DNA of 64,000 nt from Paenibacillus massiliensis 2301065 = DSM 16942 (GTDB taxonomy: Bacteria > Bacillota > Bacilli > Paenibacillales > Paenibacillaceae). The translations under genes were made by a program, and so were the position numbers. A model generated the notes under the pieces. The model did no database searches and was not told the DNA's origin. It saw nothing but the letters and a program-made list of their open reading frames with translations. The number at the start of each line of letters is the position of its first letter. The stretch's first letter is position 1. Location: assembly GCF_000377505.1 (NCBI RefSeq), contig NZ_KB898191.1:1-64000 (forward strand), given 5' to 3'. Shown one piece after another: positions 1-8,449 of this stretch.

Positions 1-131
1 CGTTTGAAGATTTCAATTAAATCTCTTCTCACTTGATTATAGATTTCTTTCCGTCTATACTTCGGGGTGAACACAATATGGTATTTGCACATCCATTTTG
101 TGTGAGCTAGGCTGTAGCTCTTGGTTGCCAT
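1..131 (-). CDS. tnpA: IS200/IS605-family transposase TnpA, N-terminal fragment (cut by window edge)
   Basis: The minus strand reads 43 codons from ATG at 131 to the window edge. It opens MATKSYSLAHTKWMCKYHIV, followed by an FTPKYRRK segment and an IEIFK segment, which is the typical start of the Y1 HUH single-strand transposase of IS200/IS605 elements. The HUH and catalytic Tyr would lie outside the window. A GAGAGG ribosome site sits about 11 bases upstream of the start. The gene reads out of the window, so an accessory tnpB cannot be assessed. TnpA of this family excises and inserts single-stranded DNA using terminal hairpins instead of inverted repeats. Confidence 0.93.
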   Translation of the reverse strand, partial: MATKSYSLAHTKWMCKYHIVFTPKYRRKEIYNQVRRDLIEIFK

Positions 132-209
132 TGATGACCATTCCTCTCTTTTGAGCCTGAACATCTCAATTTTATTGGAATGGTCATGGTGGTCAAACCC
201 TCAATCCCT

Positions 210-228
210 CCACCCGCATAGCGGGTGG
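210..228. repeat. Hairpin at the left end of the IS200/IS605 element
   Basis: A perfect 8-bp stem CCACCCGC/GCGGGTGG with a three-base ATA loop lies about 80 bases upstream of tnpA and is followed on the plus strand by TTTTTT. IS200/IS605 elements carry subterminal imperfect palindromes recognised by TnpA, so this is read as the left-end hairpin; the T run could also let it insulate the element from outside transcription. The exact element boundary cannot be fixed from this window. Confidence 0.65.
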
Positions 229-273
229 TTTTTTGTTTCGCGCGCTTCACGCACTCAACTGGCTAAAGCCATA

Positions 274-301
274 ACAAAAAAACCTGCTTTCTGAGCAGGT
301 T
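274..301 (-). terminator. Rho-independent terminator, minus strand
   Basis: An 8-bp stem AACCTGCT/AGCAGGTT with a five-base loop (281-301) is followed on the minus strand by seven T residues. It would stop transcription coming from the right, before the transposon fragment. No minus-strand gene lies immediately upstream; the nearest is the GntR gene ending at 1064, so it may mark a gene lost when the element inserted. Confidence 0.7.
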
Positions 302-499
302 ACAATCATTTCAAATCCGTATGTATCCCTTTATTACAACATCTCTTCTTCCGCCCCTTACGCAGTACAGCACCTCGTCGTTGTTAAATTATGCAATCCG
401 TGTTTCAACAAATGCAACATATGGTAATACCAAGATGTTAACCCACGTATTTCACGTGTGAATACAGTCAGGTTTAGTTTCAAATAGGAGGCTAGACAT

Positions 500-724
500 A
501 TGCGAAAATTATTCCTTGGATGCACCTCGATCCTATCGGCTGTCATGATTATGTGTACTGGATTCCTGATCTCCGCCTTGAAGTCCGTAGAGCGGTCTGC
601 TGATATCAACAGTGGGGCTTTTCGGTATAGCATCTTCAATATTGAATTCTGGTGGTTCATCATCCCGCTTCTGCTCCTGATCCTTGGACTGTGGCTCGTC
701 TATTCCGCTGACAAGGACCAATGA
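500..724 (+). CDS. Small two-helix membrane protein, unknown function
   Basis: This 74-residue protein has an excellent ribosome site (AGGAGG, 8 bases before ATG). Two hydrophobic stretches, roughly residues 5-25 and 50-68, flank a short polar linker, and the C terminus is charged (SADKDQ). This predicts an integral membrane protein with two helices. No family was recognised. It stands alone between the transposon end and a long gene-free stretch, so context gives no clue to its role. Confidence 0.7.
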   Translation: MRKLFLGCTSILSAVMIMCTGFLISALKSVERSADINSGAFRYSIFNIEFWWFIIPLLLLILGLWLVYSADKDQ

Positions 725-1063
725 GACCAAGCTCATCTTTAATAATGAATAAACGAAGGCCTTAACCTCTAAGTCTTTTTGTGCTGTTCGGGAATTGACT
801 CCACTCCCTGAGTGTTAGCTACCTTTTAATCTCCCCAAACGCTATCCTCAACACCACTTGTATACAAGAACGAGAACTCAACCTATTATTTGAACACTGG
901 CTATTATTCAATCACAAAGTTACTCCACCTCCACTGTGTTAGGTTAGGACTGTTCTCCCCCTGCTCAACTCTCCCTCTCGAAGCGAGCTTTCGCACAGTA
1001 GCCCCCAAGCTTCATTCCATTCAAATGCACATACACTTATACTTACACCGCCACACCCAAATT
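725..1063. other. Gene-free stretch downstream of the GntR gene
   Basis: About 340 bases without a credible gene: the ORFs present lack ribosome sites and recognisable composition. The only clear structure is a palindrome at 857-868 that copies the core of the uxuA operator (separate entry). No terminator for the GntR gene is obvious here. Confidence 0.5.
857..868. promoter_or_regulatory. Second copy of the GntR-type operator (orphan)
   Basis: The 12-bp perfect palindrome CTTGTATACAAG contains the same TTGTATACAA core as the operator at the uxuA promoter (1828-1843). FCD-class GntR regulators bind short palindromes of this type. It lies about 200 bases beyond the 3' end of the gntR gene, with no start codon nearby that it would obviously control. 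It could be a decoy or loop-forming auxiliary operator, or the remains of a lost promoter. Confidence 0.55.
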
Positions 1064-1717
1064 CTATTTCTTAATATAATCCGCGAACTGGCGCAAAAAA
1101 TCTAACGAATGGATATCCTCGCGGAGATGATGATGAACGAGATCATCTATGCGGGAGGTATCTTTGTTCACCATACACTCCAGCATAGTCTGGTGCTCGT
1201 GCCAGATGTCCATCAGCTTGCCCGACTCCAGCATATGCAGCTTACGATATCGGATATAGTGAACGTTCGCCTGCTGAATCAGCTGCCACAGATATTCCCG
1301 GCCCGCGATCTGGAACATGGTCTGATGGAACTCATCATCCAGCTGCAGAAATGCATCCGTCGCATCTGCCTCCTCAATCACTGCACGCTGCTGATCCAGA
1401 ATGCGACTCAGCCTTTGAGTATCGCTTAACGAGAGCTGTGTGGACAGCTCCTTCATGATTTCTTTTTCCAATGCGCTTCTTAAATAAATCATGTGCTCCA
1501 CGGACTCGAGATCAATATAGGAGACGATATTCCCCTTCTTCGGATAAATATCAATATAGGACTCGAGCGCAAGCTGCTTCAGCACGTCGCGCAGAGGGGT
1601 TCTCGACAGCTGGAAGCGCTCAGACAAGGTAGTCTCACTGAGCAGCGTCCCCGGCTTCAGGGCCAGTGATAGGATATCATTCTTGAGCATCTGCTTAATT
1701 TCTTCCTTCGTGAACAT
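1064..1717 (-). CDS. GntR-family regulator, FCD (FadR) subclass, of the uronate genes
   Basis: This 217-residue protein has an N-terminal winged helix (about residues 8-65, with LSERFQLSRTPLRDVLKQL as the recognition region) and a C-terminal FCD domain. FCD metal-ligand positions are visible: DDEFH near residue 127, then HEHQ and HHHL toward the end. FCD-GntR proteins such as UxuR and ExuR sense sugar acids. It is divergent from uxuA across 170 bases that hold a perfect palindrome at the likely transcription start. The inference is that it represses uxuA-uxuB until a hexuronate intermediate binds. Effector identity is not shown by the sequence. Confidence 0.87.
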   Translation of the reverse strand: MFTKEEIKQMLKNDILSLALKPGTLLSETTLSERFQLSRTPLRDVLKQLALESYIDIYPKKGNIVSYIDLESVEHMIYLRSALEKEIMKELSTQLSLSDTQRLSRILDQQRAVIEEADATDAFLQLDDEFHQTMFQIAGREYLWQLIQQANVHYIRYRKLHMLESGKLMDIWHEHQTMLECMVNKDTSRIDDLVHHHLREDIHSLDFLRQFADYIKK

Positions 1718-1791
1718 GTCATTCCTGCCTTCACTGTATGAATTCTTTTATTATAGAGTATTTTACAGAGATGGCTCTCTCGAAATATCAT

Positions 1792-1820
1792 TGACAAGAA
1801 CAATTCCTATCATATATGAT
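1792..1820 (+). promoter_or_regulatory. Sigma-A promoter of the uxuA operon
   Basis: TTGACA at 1792-1797 and TATGAT at 1815-1820 are separated by exactly 17 bases. The start of transcription would fall inside the palindromic operator that follows. A near-consensus promoter with an overlapping operator implies negative control. Confidence 0.85.
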
Positions 1821-1827
1821 CGACTCG

Positions 1828-1843
1828 ATCTTGTATACAAGAT
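1828..1843. promoter_or_regulatory. GntR-type operator overlapping the uxuA transcription start
   Basis: This is a perfect 16-bp palindrome, ATCTTGTATACAAGAT, starting 7 bases after the -10 box. Its core is repeated at 857-868. Position and symmetry suit a dimeric FCD-GntR repressor, most likely the divergently encoded neighbour. Confidence 0.8.
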
Positions 1844-1887
1844 GAATGATGCATATGTAATCCACTACAATCAGGGAGGGTATTGTT

Positions 1888-2964
1888 ATGAATATGACCT
1901 GGAGATGGTATGGGGAAGGCAATGACAACATTACACTCGATCATATCCGGCAGATTCCGGGCGTGATGGGCATTGTCTGGTCTTTGCATGATAAGGTAGC
2001 CGGGGAAGTATGGGAAATGGAACGCATTCAGGAGGTAGCGGATCAGATCACGAGCAAGGGCTTCAGCACGGCGGTCGTTGAGAGTGTGAACGTCCATGAT
2101 GATATCAAGATCGGCCTCCCCTCCCGCGATCAGTACATTGATATTTATATCGACACCATTCGCAAGCTCGCCACAGTCGGCGTCAAAGTTATTTGCTATA
2201 ACTTCATGCCTGTCTTCGACTGGACTAGAACCGAGCTGTACAAGGAACTGCCTGACGGGTCTAACGCCCTCTTTTATGAAAAGGCTGCCATTACGGATAA
2301 TCCTCGCCAGATGGTCGACCGTATCCTCAAGGGAGCCGGGAAGTTCACCATGCCAGGCTGGGAGCCGGAGCGGCTCGCCAAGCTTGATGATCTGTTCGCA
2401 GCTTATGCAGATGTCAATGAAGACAAGCTATTTGAGAATCTGAAGTATTTTCTGGAGCGGATCATCCCGGTATGTGAGGAAGTGGACATTAAAATGGCAA
2501 TTCATCCTGACGATCCGGCATGGCCTATCTTCGGCTTGCCGCGAATCGTCCGCAGTCGGGAGACCATTCAGCGAATTCTGGATGCCGTAGACAGTCCGTA
2601 TAACGGCCTGACCTTCTGCACAGGCTCGCTCGGTACCAATCCTGAGAATGACTTGCCAGCGATGATTCGGGAATTCCACGAGCGTATTCATTTTGCACAT
2701 ATCCGTAATGTAAAAGTATTTGAAAATGGCGACTTCATCGAAGTCTCTCATCGTGGACAGGATGGCAGTGTCGATGTGCCAGAAGTGGTCAGAGCCTATC
2801 ATGAGAGCGGCTATCAGGGATATGTGCGCCCGGATCACGGTAGACATCTATGGGGAGAAGAGCAGAATTGCCGACCAGGCTACGGCTTGTACGATCGGGC
2901 ACTTGGCATCATGTACCTGCTGGGCGTATGGGATAGTCTCTCGCAAGGCAAAGGAGTGAGCTGA
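1888..2964 (+). CDS. uxuA: Mannonate dehydratase
   Basis: This 358-residue enzyme dehydrates D-mannonate to 2-keto-3-deoxygluconate in cytoplasmic hexuronate catabolism. The N terminus (MTWRWYG..., then PGVMGIVWSLHD), the HPDDPAWPIFGLPR segment in the middle and the RPDHGR segment near the C terminus are typical of UxuA. The length matches the roughly 360-residue Bacillus form. GGGAGG lies 8 bases before ATG. Its stop TGA directly precedes the ATG of the reductase, indicating one transcript from the promoter at 1792. Confidence 0.95.
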   Translation: MNMTWRWYGEGNDNITLDHIRQIPGVMGIVWSLHDKVAGEVWEMERIQEVADQITSKGFSTAVVESVNVHDDIKIGLPSRDQYIDIYIDTIRKLATVGVKVICYNFMPVFDWTRTELYKELPDGSNALFYEKAAITDNPRQMVDRILKGAGKFTMPGWEPERLAKLDDLFAAYADVNEDKLFENLKYFLERIIPVCEEVDIKMAIHPDDPAWPIFGLPRIVRSRETIQRILDAVDSPYNGLTFCTGSLGTNPENDLPAMIREFHERIHFAHIRNVKVFENGDFIEVSHRGQDGSVDVPEVVRAYHESGYQGYVRPDHGRHLWGEEQNCRPGYGLYDRALGIMYLLGVWDSLSQGKGVS

Positions 2965-4578
2965 ATGCTTCAGCTTAACCGGAAAGGCTTATTAGACACG
3001 TCAGGCTGGGAAGCAGCAGGCATCGAATTGCCGACCTTTGATTTGGAGCTTGTCGCCCACAATACAAGGGTCAAGCCGCAGTGGGTACATTTCGGTGCAG
3101 GCAATATTTTTCGGGGACTGGTCGCTAATGCACAGCAACAGCTGCTGAATAACTTGCAAGCGGATACAGGGATTATTGCCGTGGAGACCTTTGACTTTGA
3201 AGTCATTGATAAGGGCTATAAGCCGTATGACAGTCTTACGCTGCTCGTGCTGATGCGGGCAGACGGAAGATTTCAGAAGCGTGTGGTGGCAAGCATCGTC
3301 GAGGGGCTAGTAACAGAGGCAAGTCGCCCTGACGACTATCATCGCCTGATTGAAGTATTCGAGAATCCGAGTCTGCAGATGGCCAGCTTCACCATTACAG
3401 AGAAGGGCTACTCCCTAACGGGACCTGACGGCAAGTATCTGCCTGTCGTGGAGCAGGATATGACGAAGGGGCCTCAGCAGCCGCTGCATGTGATGAGCAT
3501 TGCCACCTCCCTGGCGTATCGGCGCTACCTGAAGGGCCAGTATCCCATGACCTTTGTCAGCATGGATAATTGCTCACATAACGGTGATCTGTTAAAGGCC
3601 AGCATGACCACTATTGCCAAGGAATGGGCTACCCGAGGTCTGGTGGAGAAAGGCTTCATGGACTATCTGGAGGATGAGGGGAACATCACGTTCCCTCTCA
3701 CCATGATTGATAAGATTACTCCAAGGCCCTCCTTGGAGGTGCAGGCTGCTCTGCAGAAGCTGGGCATAGCCGACATGGAGCTGATCGTCACCTCCAAGCA
3801 TACGTATACTGCCCCCTTCGTCAATGCGGAGGTTAGTGAGTATCTGGTCATTGAAGACAAGTTCACGAACGGACGACCCGCTCTGGAGAAGGCGGGCATC
3901 ATCTTCACGGACCGGGATACGGTGGATCAGGTAGAGACGATGAAGGTCACAACCTGTCTCAATCCGCTGCATACCGCTCTCGCTCTCTCCGGGTGTCTGT
4001 TAGGCTATCAGCTTATTGCCGATACTATGAAGGACCCAGCCTTGCGTCGTCTGATCGAGACCATTGGCTACAAGGAAGGGCTGCCTGTTGTCGTTGACCC
4101 TGGCATTATTCAGCCTACGACATTCATTGACGAGGTGCTGCAGGAACGCTTCGCTAATCCTTATATCCCGGATACACCGCAGCGGATTGCCACCGATACT
4201 TCACAGAAGATGAGCATTCGCTTTGGCAAAACGTTAAAATCCTATGTGGACACCGCAGGACTCGATCCCGGAGATCTGACGGCAATTCCCTTGACTATTG
4301 CGATCTGGTGCCGCTATTTGCTTGGAGTAGATGATCATGGAGTCCCCTTCACGCTCAGTCCTGACCCGCTAATGGATACGCTACAGGGATACTTACAGCA
4401 TACGAAGCTAGGTGATCAGACCTCCGAGGTTCGCCGCCTGCTTGCGGATGAAAGGCTATTCGGTGTCCCACTATATGAGATTGGGCTGGGTGACAAGATT
4501 GAGGGGATGTTCCATGAGATGCTCGCCGGCCCTGGTGCAGTGCGCAGTACGATCGAGAAGTATGTGTGCGGGGAATAG
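2965..4578 (+). CDS. Mannitol dehydrogenase-family oxidoreductase, probable fructuronate reductase
   Basis: This 537-residue member of the polyol-specific long-chain dehydrogenase family has an N-terminal nucleotide-binding motif (HFGAGNIFRG, about residues 42-51) and the C-terminal mannitol dehydrogenase domain with CLNPLHTALA. Together with UxuA it would reduce D-fructuronate to D-mannonate (UxuB reaction, EC 1.1.1.57). AAGGAG lies 8 bases before ATG, and the gene abuts uxuA. Tagaturonate reductase is an alternative within the same family, but the pairing with uxuA favours fructuronate. A second, unrelated SDR-type candidate for the same reaction is at 37512-38366. Confidence 0.85.
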   Translation: MLQLNRKGLLDTSGWEAAGIELPTFDLELVAHNTRVKPQWVHFGAGNIFRGLVANAQQQLLNNLQADTGIIAVETFDFEVIDKGYKPYDSLTLLVLMRADGRFQKRVVASIVEGLVTEASRPDDYHRLIEVFENPSLQMASFTITEKGYSLTGPDGKYLPVVEQDMTKGPQQPLHVMSIATSLAYRRYLKGQYPMTFVSMDNCSHNGDLLKASMTTIAKEWATRGLVEKGFMDYLEDEGNITFPLTMIDKITPRPSLEVQAALQKLGIADMELIVTSKHTYTAPFVNAEVSEYLVIEDKFTNGRPALEKAGIIFTDRDTVDQVETMKVTTCLNPLHTALALSGCLLGYQLIADTMKDPALRRLIETIGYKEGLPVVVDPGIIQPTTFIDEVLQERFANPYIPDTPQRIATDTSQKMSIRFGKTLKSYVDTAGLDPGDLTAIPLTIAIWCRYLLGVDDHGVPFTLSPDPLMDTLQGYLQHTKLGDQTSEVRRLLADERLFGVPLYEIGLGDKIEGMFHEMLAGPGAVRSTIEKYVCGE

Positions 4579-4620
4579 CTAGATTTTTTTACATGCAGGA
4601 TTCATAATAGGCTTGTGTTC

Positions 4621-4675
4621 AATCAGTGCTCAATCAGTGCTCAATCAGTGCTCAATCAGTGCTCAATCAGTGTTC
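4621..4675. repeat. 11-bp tandem repeat, five copies
   Basis: Five consecutive units of AATCAGTGCTC, the last with one substitution (TGTTC), lie 42 bases after the reductase stop. Copies one to four are identical, suggesting recent slippage expansion. The unit is not palindromic and encodes nothing obvious. Confidence 0.95.
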
Positions 4676-5179
4676 GGTCTGAGAGCTATACGTCCTCGAT
4701 ATCTATACCTGTGCCTATTCGCCCTTAATTTCTGTAGCCTTCGGTACGAAGCACGCTGGCACATAAACGAAGATGTGTAACTGTTCATTCGGCAACGAAA
4801 GTGAAATATATCACAAAATTTAAGTATTCACTTGTAACTCAATCCTTTTTAAAGCTTCATACTGCTGTTAATGCTTATTTTAGTACTTGTTAATGCTTCT
4901 TCTTGAGGTTATCCATAGTTCACTTCATAATGCACTTGATCGTAATTTTCTTGCTACATTTACAAAAAGAACCTTCATGGTCAATGCAAAAGTGGCACGA
5001 AGGTTCTTTCTCTGATCCGCTGTTCTCTCCAGCAACTACGCTTCTATTTCTTCATTGATTCTATTTCTTCTACAACATCTACTTAATCCATTGCATCATT
5101 TGCATCTTCTACTTAATCCGTTATAAACTTTCCATCTTTTACTTCTGTGTGCTCTATTGCTTCTATGCCCAGTACTCTC
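4676..5179. other. Convergent intergenic region
   Basis: The gene-free stretch between the uxu operon and the malic enzyme gene holds AT-rich sequence, one hairpin terminator (separate entry) and, at about 5040-5130, low-complexity sequence with a repeated tctacttaatcc motif. No credible gene was seen. Confidence 0.5.
4961..5009 (-). terminator. Terminator of the malic enzyme transcript
   Basis: An 11-bp perfect stem AAAGAACCTTC/GAAGGTTCTTT (4966-4976 and 4999-5009) has a 22-base loop. On the minus strand it runs into TTTTTG, so it suits termination after the malic enzyme gene. It may also slow plus-strand read-through from the uxu operon. Confidence 0.75.
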
Positions 5180-6607
5180 TTAGTTCACCTGCTCCAGCAC
5201 ATTCCTGCGCGCGACGCCGCTATCTATGGCCGCCTTGGCTACAGCAAGCCGGATTCGCTCTACCACCCTTGGGTCAAAGGCATCCGGGATAATGTAATCC
5301 TCGCGCAGCTCAGAGGGCTCGATGACCGAAGAGATCGCCTCGGCTACAGCCAGCTTCATCTCGTCGTTAATATCACTAGCCTCACAATCGAGCGCCCCAC
5401 GGAAAATGCCTGGGAAGCACAGCACGTTATTGATCTGGTTCGGGTAATCGGAACGGCCAGTCGCCATGACTTTCACATAGGGAGCTGCCAGCGCTGGATC
5501 AATCTCGGGCATCGGATTCGCCATTGCAAATACAATCGGATCAGCAGCCATGTTCTTGAGATCCTCGACGGTAAGTACATTCGGTGCGGATACGCCCACG
5601 AATACGTCTGCTCCCTTGATGACCTCGGACAGCACACCCTGCTCATTGTTCGGATTGGTCAGCTCTGCGAACTCGCTCCAATGTGGCTTATCGTAATTCG
5701 TCGCACGGTTAATCGCGCCTTCCCGATCCACGCCGATCAGATTCACCGCCCCTGCTCGCAGGAGCATTTTGGAGACGGAGATGCCGGCTGCACCGATACC
5801 GTTCACAACGATCTTCGCTTCACCAATGGACTTGCTGCACACCTTAAGTGCATTCAGCAGACCTGCGAGCACGACGATTGCTGTACCATGCTGGTCATCA
5901 TGGAAGACAGGAATGTCCAACTCTGCTCTTAGACGAGCTTCAATCTCGAAGCAACGGGGTGAGGAGATATCCTCCAGATTAATGCCACCGAACGTAGGAG
6001 CGAGTGCTTTTACAATGGCAATAATCTCTTCTGTATTCTTCGTGTCAAGGCAGATCGGTACAGCGTCCACACCCGCGAACTGCTTGAACAAGGCTGCTTT
6101 CCCTTCCATGACAGGCATGGCTGCGCGAGGCCCAATATCCCCGAGTCCCAACACGGCTGTACCATCCGTGACGACAGCTACCGTATTTCGCTTTGTCGTT
6201 AATTGGTATGCCTTGCCCTGGTCCTTCGCAATCGCCTGGCATACCTTGGCCACACCAGGGGTGTACACCTTAGACAGATCCTCTTTGTTGCGGATCGGAT
6301 GCTTCAGTGTGGTCTCCAGCTTCCCACCGTCATGCAGCTGCATAATCTCCAGCAATTGCTCTACTACATCCCCCCCACGCAGTTGGGAGACGGCTTTCTC
6401 GATCAGCACACGATCCTCGACATGCTCTACTTCGATTCGAACCTCCGCTTGCGCGAGATCGTCTTCCTTCGGGTCCTCCATGTGTGCGACGACTACGGTT
6501 CCATGATAACTCTCTACGATATGAATCAAGTCCGCCATATAGTTGCTTCCGCTTCCGTACTGTACTCGCAATGAGAACTGATGGGTATTATCCAATACCT
6601 GACTCAT
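5180..6607 (-). CDS. NAD(P)-dependent malic enzyme with N-terminal ACT-like domain
   Basis: This cytoplasmic enzyme oxidatively decarboxylates L-malate to pyruvate. The 475-residue protein has an ACT-like regulatory segment (about residues 10-75), the malic enzyme N-terminal domain with YTPGVA, and the HDDQHGTAIVVLAGL active-site region preceding the NAD-binding domain (NGIGAAG). ATG at 6607 (MSQVLDN) is preferred over an upstream in-frame TTG because GGAGG lies 8 bases before it. It follows the malate symporter by about 260 bases and completes a malate-uptake and conversion module. Which cofactor it prefers cannot be read from the sequence. Confidence 0.93.
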   Translation of the reverse strand: MSQVLDNTHQFSLRVQYGSGSNYMADLIHIVESYHGTVVVAHMEDPKEDDLAQAEVRIEVEHVEDRVLIEKAVSQLRGGDVVEQLLEIMQLHDGGKLETTLKHPIRNKEDLSKVYTPGVAKVCQAIAKDQGKAYQLTTKRNTVAVVTDGTAVLGLGDIGPRAAMPVMEGKAALFKQFAGVDAVPICLDTKNTEEIIAIVKALAPTFGGINLEDISSPRCFEIEARLRAELDIPVFHDDQHGTAIVVLAGLLNALKVCSKSIGEAKIVVNGIGAAGISVSKMLLRAGAVNLIGVDREGAINRATNYDKPHWSEFAELTNPNNEQGVLSEVIKGADVFVGVSAPNVLTVEDLKNMAADPIVFAMANPMPEIDPALAAPYVKVMATGRSDYPNQINNVLCFPGIFRGALDCEASDINDEMKLAVAEAISSVIEPSELREDYIIPDAFDPRVVERIRLAVAKAAIDSGVARRNVLEQVN

Positions 6608-6864
6608 CTTAATCGCCTCCAAAATAATAACTACCTAATGAAATGAATGACACTTGCACAGTCGACCCCTTGGTCATGTAATGTCATAATCATTTAATCT
6701 CAACAATCATTGAACACAATACAAACAATCATTACGTACAAGTATTCATTTACTGCAAACAATACGTTGTTATATGAATTAATCGAATTCTATTTACAAC
6801 CTTGCCTATCTGTTGAGCCCCTAGATCCGTAACTGAATACAGAATGCTAGCTAGCGGACAGGCC

Positions 6865-8229
6865 TTAGCCTCCCCAGACCGAAATCAGCAGGGTAGCTGC
6901 CACAATCGTAAGCGCTCCACCAATCCGCGTGGAGATCTGTGCGAACGGCATCAGCTCCATCCGACCCGAGGCCGAGAGAATCGCTACGTCGCCCGTGCCG
7001 CCTAATCCGCCGCGACATCCTGTGACGATCGCTGCTTCTACCGGGTACATACGAACCCATTTGCCGACAAAATAGCCTGTGATAATCATGGCCGCAATAA
7101 CGGAAGCACAAGTAATGACGTAAGGTACGGAGAGGAGCGCTGCCACATCCTCCAGCGGAATGTACAGGATGCCCAGACCGACCATAAGCGGCCAGGTCAG
7201 CGTACCCGATACGAATTTATACAGCTGATAGGCACCTTGCTCGATTTTGTAAGGCAGCAGCTTGCAGATTTTGAGCAGAGCCGCACCGAAGATCATCAGG
7301 ATCGGACCTGGAATACCGACGAACGGGGACAACAGACTGCCCGTAATGAACAAGCTGCAAGCGAACAGCAGACCTGCTCCCATGAGCGGGAAATCAATTT
7401 TTTCCGAATCGTAGCTGCTGCCGCCGAGCTTCTGACCGTTCTTCTCCTTCACCAGAACACCGTTGCCGGTAATGGCAGGATTTTTGTCGGCCATTTTCTT
7501 AAGCAGACCTGCACCGATGATAGCGAAGACATTGCCGATGACAGCCGCCGGAATCATCTGGGCCACGTAACTGCCGGACTCCCCGCCAAGAATCTGTGAG
7601 AATGCGATGGATAACGGCAGAATGCCTTCCCCTACACCGCCACCGATGATCGGTACGATGATGTAGAAGAGCGTACGGTGCGCCGTATAGCCGAACATCA
7701 TGCCCACACCCAGACCTACAAGGACTGCTGCAGCCGTACCTGCCATCATGGGGATGAAAATACGGATGAACCCGCTAATCAGCGTCTGACGATTCATGCC
7801 TGTAATGCTGCCCGCCACCAGACAGGCGATGTAGAGGTACAGAAAGTTCGACGTCTTCATCAGGGTATGCACCGAATCCACGATGGGCGGATTCAAGACG
7901 TTCCAGAAGACAAGGAAGGACGGCACCATGAGGGACAGTATCGCAGGACCGCCGATATTTTTCAGCAGAGGCAGGTTGAAGCCCAGATAGCTCAGCAGTA
8001 CGCCCATAATCATAATAACTGCCAGACCACCGATCATATCATTGGGAAGCTGACCGAGAGCTGCGGCCGCGAAAATAATAATACCAAGCAGAATGTAAAT
8101 AGGTAGTGGAATGACGCCAATCTTGAAGCCAAGCACTTTGGATAACGGACGGACATAAGACTCCGACGATACGCTTGTCTGCTTCGGTACTTCCGTGGAG
8201 CCTACCGAAGTCTCCATTGCTTTTTGCAT
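6865..8229 (-). CDS. maeN: Na+/malate (2-hydroxycarboxylate) symporter
   Basis: This 454-residue integral membrane protein of the 2HCT family has about eleven hydrophobic segments. It has the two re-entrant-loop GGxG signatures: GGGVGEGILPLS in the middle and RGGLGGTGDV near the C terminus. In Bacillus subtilis maeN lies next to the malate two-component system, and the same association (malK-malR-maeN) is seen here, so malate is the likely substrate; citrate is possible within this family. AAAGGAGG precedes the ATG. The upstream region carries a 9-bp direct repeat and two cre-like sites. Confidence 0.9.
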   Translation of the reverse strand: MQKAMETSVGSTEVPKQTSVSSESYVRPLSKVLGFKIGVIPLPIYILLGIIIFAAAALGQLPNDMIGGLAVIMIMGVLLSYLGFNLPLLKNIGGPAILSLMVPSFLVFWNVLNPPIVDSVHTLMKTSNFLYLYIACLVAGSITGMNRQTLISGFIRIFIPMMAGTAAAVLVGLGVGMMFGYTAHRTLFYIIVPIIGGGVGEGILPLSIAFSQILGGESGSYVAQMIPAAVIGNVFAIIGAGLLKKMADKNPAITGNGVLVKEKNGQKLGGSSYDSEKIDFPLMGAGLLFACSLFITGSLLSPFVGIPGPILMIFGAALLKICKLLPYKIEQGAYQLYKFVSGTLTWPLMVGLGILYIPLEDVAALLSVPYVITCASVIAAMIITGYFVGKWVRMYPVEAAIVTGCRGGLGGTGDVAILSASGRMELMPFAQISTRIGGALTIVAATLLISVWGG

Positions 8230-8276
8230 GACGGGTGAACCTCCTTTAATGTTCTACAGCCCCATCATAGCGGTTT

Positions 8277-8290
8277 TGTAAGCGCTTTTG
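8277..8290. promoter_or_regulatory. cre-like site upstream of maeN
   Basis: TGTAAGCGCTTTTG matches the CcpA consensus TGWAANCGNTNWCA at 12 of 14 positions and has the palindromic AAGCGCTT core. It lies about 50 bases before the maeN start, where CcpA would block transcription when glucose is present. Confidence 0.55.
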
Positions 8291-8313
8291 TTGTTATGTA
8301 AATAATCAATGAA

Positions 8314-8331
8314 TTATTAAAGTTATTAAAG
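8314..8331. promoter_or_regulatory. 9-bp direct repeat, probable MalR binding site
   Basis: TTATTAAAG occurs twice head to tail with no spacer, about 85-100 bases upstream of the maeN start. CitB/DcuR-type response regulators bind AT-rich direct repeats upstream of transporter promoters, and the maeN -35 region is poor, consistent with an activator. Assignment to MalR is inferred from position. Confidence 0.6.
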
Positions 8332-8343
8332 TAAACGTTATCA
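8330..8343. promoter_or_regulatory. cre site overlapping the direct repeat
   Basis: AGTAAACGTTATCA matches TGWAANCGNTNWCA at 13 of 14 positions. It shares its first two bases with the end of the direct repeat, so CcpA and the response regulator could compete for adjacent DNA. Confidence 0.65.
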
Positions 8344-8449
8344 AAATGACTATTCCCTCTATTGTGTGACTATGGGATCATTGAATAACTTCTTTGTATA
8401 GCTGCTGTACCTTTAGTGTTCCGAGCAACTGCGAGATGTACAAGGGCTT

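Noticed and set aside
890-1105. 71-codon ORF downstream of the GntR gene
   Set aside because: No ribosome site, Cys/His/Leu-rich composition unlike a real protein, and overlap with the end of the GntR gene.
5147-5932. 261-codon plus-strand ORF antisense to malic enzyme
   Set aside because: No ribosome site, improbable composition, and full overlap with a conserved enzyme on the other strand.
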